NCBI RefSeq assembly: GCF_017875645.1 | Contig: NZ_JAGGMR010000001.1 | Span: 1,922,001-1,986,000 of the forward strand | DNA length: 64,000 bases | Source: Nocardia goodfellowii | GTDB taxonomy: Bacteria > Actinomycetota > Actinomycetes > Mycobacteriales > Mycobacteriaceae | Reading direction: 5' to 3' | Part shown: positions 1-8,225 of the stretch, piece by piece | How the letters are laid out: each line of letters opens with the position of its first letter | How positions within the stretch are numbered: position 1 is the stretch's first letter | Program-made: the position numbers and the translations under genes | The notes under the pieces: model-generated | The model's input: the letters and a program-made list of their open reading frames with translations, nothing else | The model's database searches: none | Told to the model about the DNA's origin: nothing

Positions 1-21
1 GAGCAGGCCGGGTCTGGGTCG

Positions 22-927
22 GTGGGTGAGCACGGCCCACCCGGGCGGGGCATTCAGGTGGGGCTGTCCACGGCCTCGGTGTATCCGCAGAACACCGAGG
101 CGGCATTCCGCTACGCGGCCGAAATCGGTTACGACGGTGTGGAGTTGATGGTGTGGGCGGAGCCCGCCAGTCAGAGCCTGGCCATCGTGCAGTCCTACAT
201 GCGCAAATACGACGTGCCGGTGCTGGCCGTGCACGCGCCCTGTTTGCTTATCTCACAACGGGTTTGGGGTTCGGATCCGGTCGCGAAGCTGGAGCGCAGT
301 GTGCGCGCCGCCGAGGCGCTGGGCGCGAGCAGCGTCGTGGTGCATCCGCCGTTCCGCTGGCAGCGCCGGTACGCCGAAGGTTTCGCCGAGCAGGTGGCCG
401 AACTCGAGGAGCACAGCCCCGTCATCGTCGCGGTGGAGAACATGTTCCCGATGCGCGCCGACACGCTGTTCGGCCGCGGGTCGAGTGCCGCCAAGCGGCT
501 GGAGCGGCGCGGCGGACCGGGTTGGGGCCTCACGGCTTTCAGTCCGTCCTACGACCCGACCGACACCGGATTCCGGCACTACACCCTGGATCTGTCGCAT
601 ACCGCGACCGCGGGCACCGACCCGCTGGCACTGGCCTCCCGCATGGGTTCCGGACTGGCACACCTGCATCTGGCCGACGGCCGCGGCGCCGCGCACGACG
701 AGCACCTGGTCCCCGGCGACGGCACCCAGCCGTGTGCCGAGGTCTGCGCCATGCTGGTGCGGTCCGGCTTCTCCGGCCACGCGGTCGCCGAGATCAACAC
801 CCAGAACGCGCGCACCACCGCCGAACGCGCCGCGATGCTGCGCCGCACCCTGGCCTTCGCCCGGGTCCATCTCAACGGTCTGGCGCCCGCGGCCGCGTCG
901 GCCCATCCGCGCGCCGACCTGATCTGA
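22..927 (+). CDS. TIM-barrel sugar phosphate isomerase/epimerase-like protein (5' end uncertain)
   Basis: The protein of about 301 residues looks like an AP-endonuclease-2/xylose-isomerase-fold protein. It has conserved VELMVW near residue 40, an AVHAPCLL segment, a VVHPPFRW strand and a C-terminal AVAEINTQ strand, as in cytosolic sugar-phosphate isomerase/epimerase homologues. It corresponds in order and sequence to M. tuberculosis Rv0498, upstream of proC. The reading frame is open to the left edge of the window, so the GTG at 22 is only the first visible start; GTG at 58 would begin at the conserved VGLSTASVYP core. The substrate is unknown. Confidence 0.75.
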   Translation: MGEHGPPGRGIQVGLSTASVYPQNTEAAFRYAAEIGYDGVELMVWAEPASQSLAIVQSYMRKYDVPVLAVHAPCLLISQRVWGSDPVAKLERSVRAAEALGASSVVVHPPFRWQRRYAEGFAEQVAELEEHSPVIVAVENMFPMRADTLFGRGSSAAKRLERRGGPGWGLTAFSPSYDPTDTGFRHYTLDLSHTATAGTDPLALASRMGSGLAHLHLADGRGAAHDEHLVPGDGTQPCAEVCAMLVRSGFSGHAVAEINTQNARTTAERAAMLRRTLAFARVHLNGLAPAAASAHPRADLI

Positions 928-1029
928 GGCGGCAGTCCGTTCCGATCCGGAATAGCACCGGCGATTCCGCTCGTTCTACGCTGTACGAATGCCGCGCGGT
1001 GACGCGGCCTACGGACGACAGGAGTGACG

Positions 1030-1929
1030 ATGCCGGAGCTGACCGCCGAATTGGCCGGGGACAGGCGGGAGGCGGAGCCGATGGAGCAAACGGGCGCCGC
1101 GCCCTTCAGCCGGGTGTGCGCCCTGACCGAGCTCGGCGCGCCCGGCCGCTACGCGGGTGTCATCGACAAGATCTGGACCATCGGCAAGAAGGTGCACGGC
1201 GGCACCATGGTGGCCGGCAGCGCCGCCGCGGCCACCACCTTCCTGCGCGGTACCGATCCGGCGCTGGCCGAGATGTCCCCGATCTCGGCCAGTTCCGACT
1301 TCCTGGGCGCCCCGGAACCGGGCGAGGTCGAATACCAGGTGTCGATCCGCAAGGTCGGCCGCCAGATTTGCCTGGCCGACGCCGAATTGGTCCAGCACGG
1401 CCGCACCTGTGTGCGCACCGCCTTCACCTTCGGCCACATCGATGACATCGCGCCGCTCTACGCCTACGAACACAGCGATATGCCGGCCGAGCCGCCCGCC
1501 GACGCGCTCGGCTACGGCCCCGATTCGCCGATGGGCAGCATCGTGCACGTCGGCCAGGGCGCCCAGGTCTTCATCGATCGCGAGTGGGCCCGCTTCCTCG
1601 ACGGCAAGCAGGGTGAACCGCGGCTGCGGCTGTGGATGCGCCCGTTCGACGGCGACCAGGCCGATCCCGACGTGGCGATGTACTTCGCCATGATGGCGGC
1701 CGATATGAGCCCGCCGGTCCCGATGAATCTGGGCCACTTCGGCTGGGCGCCGACCGTTCAGATGACCACCTACCTGCGGCGCAGGCCCGCGCCGGGCTGG
1801 CTGCGCGTCATCGCCACCAGTCAGGAGGTCGGCGGCCGCATGTTCGACGAGGATCAGCTGATCCTCGACTCCACCGGAGCCGTTGTCGCGCAGAGCCGTC
1901 AGCTGGCGTTGATGCCCCTTCCCCGCTGA
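1030..1929 (+). CDS. Double hot-dog acyl-CoA thioesterase family protein
   Basis: This 299-residue protein resembles TesB-like double hot-dog thioesterases. The first half carries the GGTMVAGSAAAA segment and the second half a GHFGWAPTVQMTTYLRR strand followed by a short C-terminal sheet. It would hydrolyse acyl-CoA thioesters in the cytosol; the substrate is not evident. ATG at 1030 is preferred over in-frame GTG at 1024 because AGGAG at 1020-1024 overlaps the GTG. It lies between the isomerase and proC, as Rv0499 does. The N-terminus (about residues 10-19) is encoded by a GC-rich repeat at 1057-1084 that resembles repeats inside the prenyl synthase gene at 57.4-58.4 kb. Confidence 0.75.
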   Translation: MPELTAELAGDRREAEPMEQTGAAPFSRVCALTELGAPGRYAGVIDKIWTIGKKVHGGTMVAGSAAAATTFLRGTDPALAEMSPISASSDFLGAPEPGEVEYQVSIRKVGRQICLADAELVQHGRTCVRTAFTFGHIDDIAPLYAYEHSDMPAEPPADALGYGPDSPMGSIVHVGQGAQVFIDREWARFLDGKQGEPRLRLWMRPFDGDQADPDVAMYFAMMAADMSPPVPMNLGHFGWAPTVQMTTYLRRRPAPGWLRVIATSQEVGGRMFDEDQLILDSTGAVVAQSRQLALMPLPR

Positions 1930-1952
1930 TTCGTCCCACGACAGCCCGCGAT

Positions 1953-1958
1953 TAGGGT
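1953..1958 (+). promoter_or_regulatory. -10 element of a probable leaderless proC transcript
   Basis: TAGGGT lies 8 bases before the proC ATG at 1967 and there is no Shine-Dalgarno sequence. This spacing places the transcription start at or next to the start codon, as in mycobacterial leaderless mRNAs. Confidence 0.45.
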
Positions 1959-1966
1959 CTAGGCCC

Positions 1967-2800
1967 ATGACGAGAATTGCGGTGATCGGTGGAGGCCGGA
2001 TCGGGGAGGCGTTGATCGCTGGTTTGCTCGAGTCCGGGCGGGCGGGCAAGGACCTGGTCGTGGTGGAGACCCACATGGATCGGGCCGAACTGATCGCGAG
2101 CCGGTTCGGCGTGCGGGTCACGCACTCGGTGGCGGACGCGGCGGTCGGGGCGGATCTGCTGGTGATCGCCGTCAAGCCCGGTGACGTCGACGGCGTGCTG
2201 ACCCAGCTGGGTAAGGCCGATCTCAACGGCGGCGACAAGGACCAGGTGCTGGTGTCCCTGGCCGCCGGCGTACCGACCGCGCGGCTGGAGGCCAAGCTGC
2301 CCGCGGGCTTCCCCGTGGTGCGCGTAATGCCCAATACCCCGATGCTGGTGGGCCAGGGCATGAGCGTGCTCGCTCCGGGCCGTTACGCGCGGGCCGAGCA
2401 ACTCGAGCTGGTGACCGATGTGCTGGCTTCGGTCGGCAAGGTCGCGACCGTAACCGAATCGCAGATGGACGCCGTCACCGCGGTCTCCGGTTCCGGGCCC
2501 GCCTACTTCTTCCTGGTCGTCGAGGCCATGGTGGACGCGGGCGTCGGCCTCGGCCTGACTCGCGCGGTGGCCACCCAGCTGGTGGTGCAGACCATGGTCG
2601 GCGCGGCCGCCCTGCTCGACGAGTCCGGCCAGAGCCCCGAGGAGCTGCGCGCCGCGGTCACCTCTCCGGCGGGCACCACCGCCGCCGCCCTGCGTGAACT
2701 GGAGCGCGGGGGCGTCCGCTCGGCGTTTCTGGAGGCCTTGCACGCGGCCAAGGAGCGCTCGGCCGAGCAGGGCAGCGGCGACGGCAACTCCGCGAATTAA
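1967..2800 (+). CDS. proC: Pyrroline-5-carboxylate reductase
   Basis: The 277-residue protein reduces pyrroline-5-carboxylate to proline with NAD(P)H, the last step of proline synthesis, in the cytosol. Residues 4-12 form the Rossmann glycine motif (IAVIGGGRIG). VVRVMPNTP near residue 125 and the SGSGPAYFF helix near 170 are family signatures. The C-terminal TSPAGTT segment is the dimerisation and substrate-binding region. Length is normal for ProC. It stands alone behind its own -10 box, followed by a small HTH gene as in Mycobacterium. Confidence 0.95.
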   Translation: MTRIAVIGGGRIGEALIAGLLESGRAGKDLVVVETHMDRAELIASRFGVRVTHSVADAAVGADLLVIAVKPGDVDGVLTQLGKADLNGGDKDQVLVSLAAGVPTARLEAKLPAGFPVVRVMPNTPMLVGQGMSVLAPGRYARAEQLELVTDVLASVGKVATVTESQMDAVTAVSGSGPAYFFLVVEAMVDAGVGLGLTRAVATQLVVQTMVGAAALLDESGQSPEELRAAVTSPAGTTAAALRELERGGVRSAFLEALHAAKERSAEQGSGDGNSAN

Positions 2801-2966
2801 CGCCACGCGTCTTCCGGGTGTCCGGTGGACTCCCAGCGTATGACGCTGATTTCTCACACCCGTCGCAGTAATCCCACTGGCACCGCTAAGCTTCAAGGAG
2901 CACGTGCGTGTCTGTTCCGCCGGTGGGGAAGCCGGTGGCGCGGACGTGCCGGAGGTCAATGGTGCA

Positions 2967-3245
2967 ATGATGTCTAACAAGATATCTACGAATAGCTCGG
3001 GCTCGTCACCAGGTTCGTCAGGTCCTTCGGGCAGCAGATCGAGTGCGGGGCAACCCCTGCTCGGTGGCGGCACGCAGTTCCTGACGGTTGCCGAGGTAGC
3101 GAACTTGATGCGGGTGTCGAAAATGACGGTCTACCGCTTGGTGCACTCGGGTGAACTACCCGCGGTGCGGGTGGGCCGGTCGTTCCGAGTGCATGCCAAA
3201 GCGGTGCACGACTATTTGGAGACGTCCTACTTCGACGCCGGTTGA
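2967..3245 (+). CDS. Small MerR/excisionase-type helix-turn-helix DNA-binding protein
   Basis: From ATG 2967 the product is 92 residues: a flexible Ser/Gly-rich N-terminus (about 30 residues) followed by one winged-helix domain, FLTVAEVANLMRVSKMTVYR then a wing and an RVGRSFRV strand. This fold is shared by excisionases and BldC/MerR-like regulators. GGAGGT at 2951-2956 sits 10 bases before ATG 2967. An in-frame GTG at 2904 with AAGGAG at 2895 would give 113 residues and cannot be excluded. It is the positional counterpart of Rv0500A. DNA target unknown. Confidence 0.8.
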   Translation: MMSNKISTNSSGSSPGSSGPSGSRSSAGQPLLGGGTQFLTVAEVANLMRVSKMTVYRLVHSGELPAVRVGRSFRVHAKAVHDYLETSYFDAG

Positions 3246-3452
3246 CAGTGGTTTTCTCGCACTGATGGTGTCCAGGTAGAAGGCGGTTTCATAGCTGGCC
3301 GGGTGCCCCGGTAGGATGAACCCTCGGTTCGTGTTCGCCTGCCGGCGGCACCGCTTCGTGGTGTCCGGTGTCTGCTGGCGGCGCGAGCGCTGAAGTAAGG
3401 CGTACGTGACTGGCGTGCGCGCCGAGTACTAAAGAGAACGCGAGGAAACCCT

Positions 3453-3554
3453 ATGGGTTCTGTGATCAAGAAGCGCCGCAAGCGCATGTCGAAGAAGAAG
3501 CACCGCAAGCTGCTTCGTCGCACGCGTGTCCAGCGGCGCAAACTCGGCAAGTGA
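3453..3554 (+). CDS. Ribosomal mini-protein bS22 (AURKAIP1/COX24-like, 33 residues)
   Basis: The ORF is 33 codons, beginning [12 protein letters not shown] and ending RRKLGK. It is almost entirely Lys/Arg, with a conserved KKKHRKLL core. This is the actinobacterial small-subunit protein seen in the M. smegmatis ribosome as bS22, related to mitochondrial mS38 (AURKAIP1), which binds near the decoding centre. It is the counterpart of Rv0500B. GAGG lies about 7 bases before the ATG. A strong hairpin terminator follows 55 bases after the stop, so it is expressed as its own short transcript. Confidence 0.9.
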
Positions 3555-3609
3555 GCGACTGCCGGGCCTGACCGGTCCGGCTGGGCGCCCCTGCCAGCGC
3601 AAGTAGTCG

Positions 3610-3642
3610 ACGAGCCCGTCACCCTAGTGGTGGCGGGCTCGT
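3610..3642 (+). terminator. Rho-independent-type terminator after bS22
   Basis: A 14-bp stem (one G-T pair) with a CTAGT loop spans these bases and is followed by the T-rich TGTTTGG. It separates the mini-protein gene from the SDR gene. Confidence 0.8.
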
Positions 3643-3773
3643 TGTTTGGTCGAATGCCGAAATCTTGTAGGCGGTGACAGAAATCATCGTTATAAGCAGG
3701 TAAACACCCTCGGTGTCTCGGACGGTAGCGGCTACCCTGGAACCGCACGCAATTCAACTGGGGGGCCTGGTAG

Positions 3774-4862
3774 GTGGGAACCGGCGCAGTGGGATCTGAA
3801 GTACGAGACGGTAATTCGCCCAAGGTGGTGCTCGTGACGGGTGCCAGCCGCTTCTTCGGCGGCAATGTGGTGGCCGAACTCGCACAGGATCCCTCGGTCG
3901 AGCGCATCCTCGCCGTCGACACCATGACGCCCAGCCGAGAATTGCAGCGCCGCATGGGCCGCGCCGAACTCGTGCGCGCCGATATCCGAAATCCCTTGAT
4001 CCGCAAGGTGATCGATCGCAACGAGGTCGACACGGTGGTGCATGCCGCGATGCTGACCCGGCCACCGGCGGGCAGTACTCGCGCGGTGATGAAGGACCAC
4101 AACGTGCTCGGCGCCATGCAGCTGCTCGCGGTCTGCCAGAAAGTGCCCTCGGTGCGCCGGGTGGTGGTGCGCTCCAGTTCGGCGGTGTACGGCTGCAGTC
4201 CGAAGGACCCGGCGAAATTCACCGAGGAAATGAGCGCACGCACGCCGCCGAAAGGCGGATTCGCGCGCGACTTGATCGAAATCGAAGGATTTGTGCGGGG
4301 TCTCGCGCGTCGTCGCCCCGATATTTCCACGTCCATTTTGCGGTTCGCGCCGATCGTCGGTCCGCGGTTGGCCGGGCGGGCGGTGCAATATGTGCGTTCG
4401 CCGGTGGCGCCGACGGTTTTCGGGCGGGACGCGCGCATGCAGCTGCTGCACGAGCAAGACGCCGTAGCCGCGCTGGCGCAGGCGGCCCGGATGGCACCCG
4501 GCGGCACGTTCAACATCGCTGGTGACGGTGCGCTGGCGCTGTCCCAGGCGGTACGGCGGGCCGGCCGGCTCGAGCTGCCGCTGCCGTTCCTGGTGTTCCG
4601 CACCGCGGGACGAGCGCTGATGGCCCCGGTGATGCGGGAATTCAGCGGTGAACAACTCGACTATTTTCATTTCGGTTGTGGCCTGGACACCACGCGCATG
4701 CGCACAGAGCTCGAATTCGTGCCGCGCTGGACTACTGTGCAGGCCTTCGACGACTTTATTGGGGGCGCAGCGTCGCGACCCGTCTTCGATCCAGCGTGGA
4801 TCGATGCCGCAGAAAAGAAACTGCTCGGCCTGCTCGGGGCCGGTACGGGAGCACAGTCATGA
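3774..4862 (+). CDS. Extended SDR / NAD-dependent epimerase-like protein with degenerate active site
   Basis: The 362-residue protein has an extended-SDR Rossmann fold: VVLVTGASRFFGG at about 18-30, DIRNP near 70, and the SSSAVYG strand near 134-140. Proteins here are often labelled GalE2 (Rv0501 position). However, where a GalE-type enzyme has Tyr-x3-Lys, this one reads FARDL (about residues 163-167), so normal epimerase chemistry is doubtful. The start is GTG 3774; TACCCT at 3733-3738 is a possible -10. Its stop overlaps the next start as ATGA, so the two genes are translationally coupled. Confidence 0.8.
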   Translation: MGTGAVGSEVRDGNSPKVVLVTGASRFFGGNVVAELAQDPSVERILAVDTMTPSRELQRRMGRAELVRADIRNPLIRKVIDRNEVDTVVHAAMLTRPPAGSTRAVMKDHNVLGAMQLLAVCQKVPSVRRVVVRSSSAVYGCSPKDPAKFTEEMSARTPPKGGFARDLIEIEGFVRGLARRRPDISTSILRFAPIVGPRLAGRAVQYVRSPVAPTVFGRDARMQLLHEQDAVAALAQAARMAPGGTFNIAGDGALALSQAVRRAGRLELPLPFLVFRTAGRALMAPVMREFSGEQLDYFHFGCGLDTTRMRTELEFVPRWTTVQAFDDFIGGAASRPVFDPAWIDAAEKKLLGLLGAGTGAQS

Positions 4863-5881
4863 ACCACGTAGCGAAAGTCATCCCACTCCACGATTCCAAC
4901 ATCGAGGCGCGCCCGCGGGCGACGGCCCGTCGCTGGCCGGAACCGGGCCGATCGGCGCCGAACCAGGTGACTTCGCTGACCGAACGTCTCGCTGCGGCCG
5001 AACCGCCGCAGTCGCAGTCGCTGACCGATCTGGTGCGGAGCACGCTGGGTACCGGGATCAGCCGCACCGCGGACTTCGCGCGCCGCCGGCTCACCGGCGA
5101 TTACCAGGTCGACGAGTTCGGTTTCGACGAGCACCTGCTGGAATCGGTGATCCTGCCCGCCCTGCGGCCGATGTCGGATTTGTGGTTCCGGGTCCAGGTC
5201 AACGGGATCGAGAACATCCCCGAGGTGGGCGGCGCGCTGCTGGTCGCCAACCACGCCGGCACCGTGCCGCTGGACGGGCTGATGCTGCAACTGGCGATCC
5301 ACGATCACCACGTCAAGCAGCGCGCGCTGCGCCTGCTCGCCGCCGACCTCATCTTCGAACTGCCAATGCTCGGCGTCCTGGCCCGCAAGGCCGGCCACAC
5401 CCTGGCCTGCCGGGAAGACGCCGAAAGGCTGTTGCGCACCGGCGAATTGACCGGTGTCTTCCCCGAGGGCTTCAAGGGCATCGGCAAGCACTACTCCGAC
5501 CGCTACAAGCTGCAGCGTTTCGGCCGCGGCGGTTTCGTCGCCGCGGCCGTGCGCACCGGCGCCCCGATCATTCCGGTCTCGATCGTCGGTTCGGAGGAGA
5601 TCTACCCGAAGATCGCCGACCTCAAGCCTCTGGCCCGCCTGCTCGGCCTCCCGTACTTCCCGGTCACCCCGCTGTTCCCGCACCTCGGTGTGCTCGGCGC
5701 GGTACCCCTGCCCTCCAAGTGGTACATCGAATTCGGCGAACCCATCCCCACCACCGGCTACGACGCCGAGGCCGCCGACGACCCGATGACCATGTTCGAG
5801 GTCACCGACCAGGTCCGCGAAACAATCCAAAGCACCCTCTACAAACTCCTCACCAAACGCCGCAACCCCTTCACGGGCTGA
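4859..5881 (+). CDS. 1-acyl-glycerol-phosphate/lysophospholipid acyltransferase family protein
   Basis: The 340-residue PlsC-like protein has motif I as NHAGTVPLDG near residue 127 (His-x6-Asp, the spacing I associate with this actinobacterial subgroup, rather than His-x4-Asp), and motif III as FPEGFKGIG near residue 202. A disordered N-terminus of about 60 residues precedes it. It would acylate a lysophospholipid or related acceptor at the membrane; the substrate is unknown. It is coupled by a 4-base ATGA overlap to the SDR gene, and the pair mirrors Rv0501-Rv0502. No terminator is visible before the convergent gene. Confidence 0.85.
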   Translation: MNHVAKVIPLHDSNIEARPRATARRWPEPGRSAPNQVTSLTERLAAAEPPQSQSLTDLVRSTLGTGISRTADFARRRLTGDYQVDEFGFDEHLLESVILPALRPMSDLWFRVQVNGIENIPEVGGALLVANHAGTVPLDGLMLQLAIHDHHVKQRALRLLAADLIFELPMLGVLARKAGHTLACREDAERLLRTGELTGVFPEGFKGIGKHYSDRYKLQRFGRGGFVAAAVRTGAPIIPVSIVGSEEIYPKIADLKPLARLLGLPYFPVTPLFPHLGVLGAVPLPSKWYIEFGEPIPTTGYDAEAADDPMTMFEVTDQVRETIQSTLYKLLTKRRNPFTG

Positions 5882-5886
5882 CCCGA

Positions 5887-6423
5887 TCAGCCGCGCGGTC
5901 GCCCACCACGCAACCGAATCCCGCTGTAGCCGAGCGAACTCGACGTCACGGCATCCCAGAAGTCCCACAGCGTCGGTAGCACCCGCAGTTGAATTCCGGC
6001 TCGCTCATGCAGGTCGAGGAGATCACCGACCCGCTGAGCGGGCCCCAGCGGCTCCACGGGCACGGTCGCGACGTGGGCGTGGGGTACCGGATCGCCGAAC
6101 GGCTCGAACGCAGCCGCGGGCAGGCGGTAGGCGAACAGTTCGACGGTGCGCAACGCCGTCAGCCAGCGATATTCGATGGCGTGCACCCGATCTCCGCTGC
6201 CCGCGCCGATGATCCGGTCGCGATCAGCGGCGGTCGAGTCGGGAACGACCCACGCCATGGCACGCGGGCAATTGCGCGGAAACCAGTAGTCGGGCGCTCG
6301 TGCGCGGTCCACGGCCCACACGTATGCCTCGGGCTGCCGGGCGGTCGGTGCGACGTGGGGGACGAACCGGGTAATCGTGGGATCTTCGGAGAAGTGCAGA
6401 ACTTCACCCGGCTCGGGATACAT
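5887..6423 (-). CDS. Conserved DUF6886-like protein
   Basis: This 178-residue soluble protein starts MYPEPGEVLHFSEDP and contains conserved VWAVD and YWFPRNCPR segments. That pattern matches a family I know as DUF6886, with no known activity. The C-terminal half holds a TVELFAYRLP strand and an aromatic-rich WDFWDAV segment. ATG 6423 is the only good start. It is convergent with the acyltransferase gene, with stop codons 5 bases apart. The family name is from memory and moderately certain; the ORF itself is well supported by its length and codon bias. Confidence 0.65.
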   Translation of the reverse strand: MYPEPGEVLHFSEDPTITRFVPHVAPTARQPEAYVWAVDRARAPDYWFPRNCPRAMAWVVPDSTAADRDRIIGAGSGDRVHAIEYRWLTALRTVELFAYRLPAAAFEPFGDPVPHAHVATVPVEPLGPAQRVGDLLDLHERAGIQLRVLPTLWDFWDAVTSSSLGYSGIRLRGGRPRG

Positions 6424-6542
6424 ACCGACATCGCTATCACAGCAGCCGACGCATTTCCGTCCGTAGAGTGCCGACGGGTCAGCTTGCTACCGAAAAGCAT
6501 TGCTCCACAAGCAATTTGGAAAATGTCCGCAAGCTACGGATA

Positions 6543-7562
6543 TCAGCTCTCGCGGCGGCGGGTGATGGCGGCGGCGACGGCTCCGCCGGCCGCACCGAGA
6601 GCCAGTGCTGTCGGCACGCCGATCTTGGCCGCTTTGCGGCCGGTGCGGAAGTCGCGGATTTCCCAGCCGCGGTTCTTGGCGACCTCGCGCAGGTCGGAGT
6701 CGGGGTTGATGGCGACGGCGGTGCCGACCAGGGACAGCATGGGGACGTCGTTGTGGCTGTCGGAGTAGGCGGTGCAGCGTTTGAGGTTCAGGCCTTCGCG
6801 GATTGCCAAGGTGCGGACCGCGTGTGCTTTGCCGAGGCCGTGCAGGATGTCGCCGACCAGGCGGCCGGTGAATTTGCCGTCGACGCTTTCCGCGACGGTG
6901 CCGAGCGCGCCGGTGAGCCCGAGGCGTTTGGCGATGACCTGCGCCAGCTCCACCGGCGTCGCCGTGACCAGCCACACCTGCTGGCCCGCGTCCAGGTGCA
7001 TCTGGGCCAGCGCGCGCGTGCCCGGCCAGATCTTGTCGGCGATGATCTCGTCGTAGATTTCCTCACCGAGCGCGGCGAGTTCGGCGGTGGGCCGACCGGC
7101 GATGAACGCGAGCGCTTTCTCCCGGCCGGAGAGCATATCGGCGCTGTTCTCCTTGCCGGTGACCCGGAATTTCACCTGCTTCCAGGCGACATCGACCAGG
7201 TCGGAGGTCTTGAAGTATTTCCGGGCGGCCAGCCCGCGGGCGAAATGCACGATGGACGCGCCCTGCACCATGGTGTTGTCCACGTCGAAGAACGCGGCGG
7301 CGGTGAGATCCCGCGGCACCTCGGGCTCTTCGGTCTCGGCGGCGAGCTCCGCGTCGTGCAGCGTGAGGGCGGCGTCGGCGCTGGCTTCACCGGCCAGATT
7401 GGCGCGCACTTCTTCCTCGCTCGGCCCGAACGGGCTGCGCGGCAGGCGGGTGAGCTGATCGTGCAGGCTCTGCCCGAGACGACCCTGATTCCATCTGACC
7501 GGGAATTCGCCGAAGCGCCCCGCGATGAATCCGGTCCTTTCGGCCTTCTCTCGTTCCGGCAC
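6543..7562 (-). CDS. HAD-superfamily IB phosphatase (SerB1-like)
   Basis: From GTG 7562 the product is 339 residues. A variable N-terminus of about 85 residues precedes the HAD domain: DVDNT nucleophile motif at 93-97, a cap region, the VTATP motif II, and GKAHAVR plus [10 protein letters not shown] as motifs III/IV. A C-terminal [10 protein letters not shown] stretch looks like a membrane anchor. Members hydrolyse small phosphomonoesters and are named SerB1 in mycobacteria (Rv0505c position); phosphoserine specificity is unproven. GGAGG at 7568-7572 sits 5 bases before GTG 7562. The longer 384-codon ORF would run into the divergent gene. Confidence 0.85.
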   Translation of the reverse strand: MPEREKAERTGFIAGRFGEFPVRWNQGRLGQSLHDQLTRLPRSPFGPSEEEVRANLAGEASADAALTLHDAELAAETEEPEVPRDLTAAAFFDVDNTMVQGASIVHFARGLAARKYFKTSDLVDVAWKQVKFRVTGKENSADMLSGREKALAFIAGRPTAELAALGEEIYDEIIADKIWPGTRALAQMHLDAGQQVWLVTATPVELAQVIAKRLGLTGALGTVAESVDGKFTGRLVGDILHGLGKAHAVRTLAIREGLNLKRCTAYSDSHNDVPMLSLVGTAVAINPDSDLREVAKNRGWEIRDFRTGRKAAKIGVPTALALGAAGGAVAAAITRRRES

Positions 7563-7718
7563 CAGTACCTCCGCCCGTAGCGCGAACCAGGTCCACCCTA
7601 ACCGGCGGCGGGGATCGGGACCGGAAGGTACGCAGGCGCGGTGTGAGCTCAGCGCCCGCAGAAGGGCCTGGGTAACCAGGTGGGGCGTCGCGAGCACCGC
7701 GAATTGGACGAAGCTTTA

Positions 7719-7988
7719 ATGAACGCCATGACCAATCCCACACATTCGGTGACTTTGCTGACGCGGGCGGGCTGTGGCCTGTGTGGCGTGGCTCTCGAGC
7801 AACTGCGTCGGATTTGCGGCGAATTCGGTATCGAACCGCAGACGCTGGATGTCGACGAAGCCGCCGCCACCGACCCTGGCCTGCGCGCGGAGTACGGGGA
7901 CCGGCTGCCGGTGGTGCTGCTCGACGGCCGGGAACACAGCTATTTCGACGTCGATGAAACCCGGCTGAGGGCCGATTTGACTCGCTGA
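7719..7988 (+). CDS. Glutaredoxin-family thiol-redox protein
   Basis: This 89-residue thioredoxin-fold mini-protein has a Cys-x2-Cys active site (AGCGLCGVAL near residue 20), the cis-Pro segment RLPVVLLDG and a C-terminal helix. It would carry out dithiol exchange in the cytosol. It matches Rv0508, just upstream of the hem genes. No clear Shine-Dalgarno precedes ATG 7719. An alternative ATG at 7728 lies 7 bases after TTTAAT, a leaderless arrangement. It is divergent from the HAD phosphatase gene. Confidence 0.8.
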   Translation: MNAMTNPTHSVTLLTRAGCGLCGVALEQLRRICGEFGIEPQTLDVDEAAATDPGLRAEYGDRLPVVLLDGREHSYFDVDETRLRADLTR

Positions 7989-8059
7989 GCCGAAGCTGTT
8001 CGGCCCGATTTTGGACGCTTGCCTGGTCGCAGCGGAAAATGAGGCCAATTTCACCGACT

Positions 8060-8088
8060 TTGTGAAGGGCTGCACAAGCAGTTACGGT
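8060..8088 (+). promoter_or_regulatory. Rex operator overlapping the rex-hemACD promoter
   Basis: TTGTGAAGGGCTGCACAA at 8060-8077 matches the Rex consensus TTGTGAA-N4-TTCACAA with one mismatch. TTGTGA (8060-8065) also serves as a -35, with a 17-base spacer to TACGGT (8083-8088) as -10. Bound Rex would therefore block RNA polymerase. In Streptomyces, Rex represses rex-hemACD from such a site at low NADH. Confidence 0.8.
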
Positions 8089-8225
8089 GGTGGCACGCGA
8101 CCCGCTTGCCGAGGCTGCGGAAGCGCCCCCTGAAATCCGACACTTCGACCATGGCACCGGACCGCCCCGGGCCAGAGGACGAGCGAAACCGGACCTCGAG
8201 CAGTCCGGAACCGAGGAGCCGACAC

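Noticed and set aside
153..1445. Long ORFs overlapping genes in other frames (such as 430 codons here, and others in hemD, menD and the nitrate reductase)
   Set aside because: High-GC DNA leaves shadow frames open. They are Arg/Ala/Pro-rich, lack domain motifs and overlap clear genes.
7563..7697. Longer start for the HAD phosphatase
   Set aside because: It would overlap the divergent glutaredoxin-like gene and has no ribosome site; GTG 7562 with GGAGG is better.
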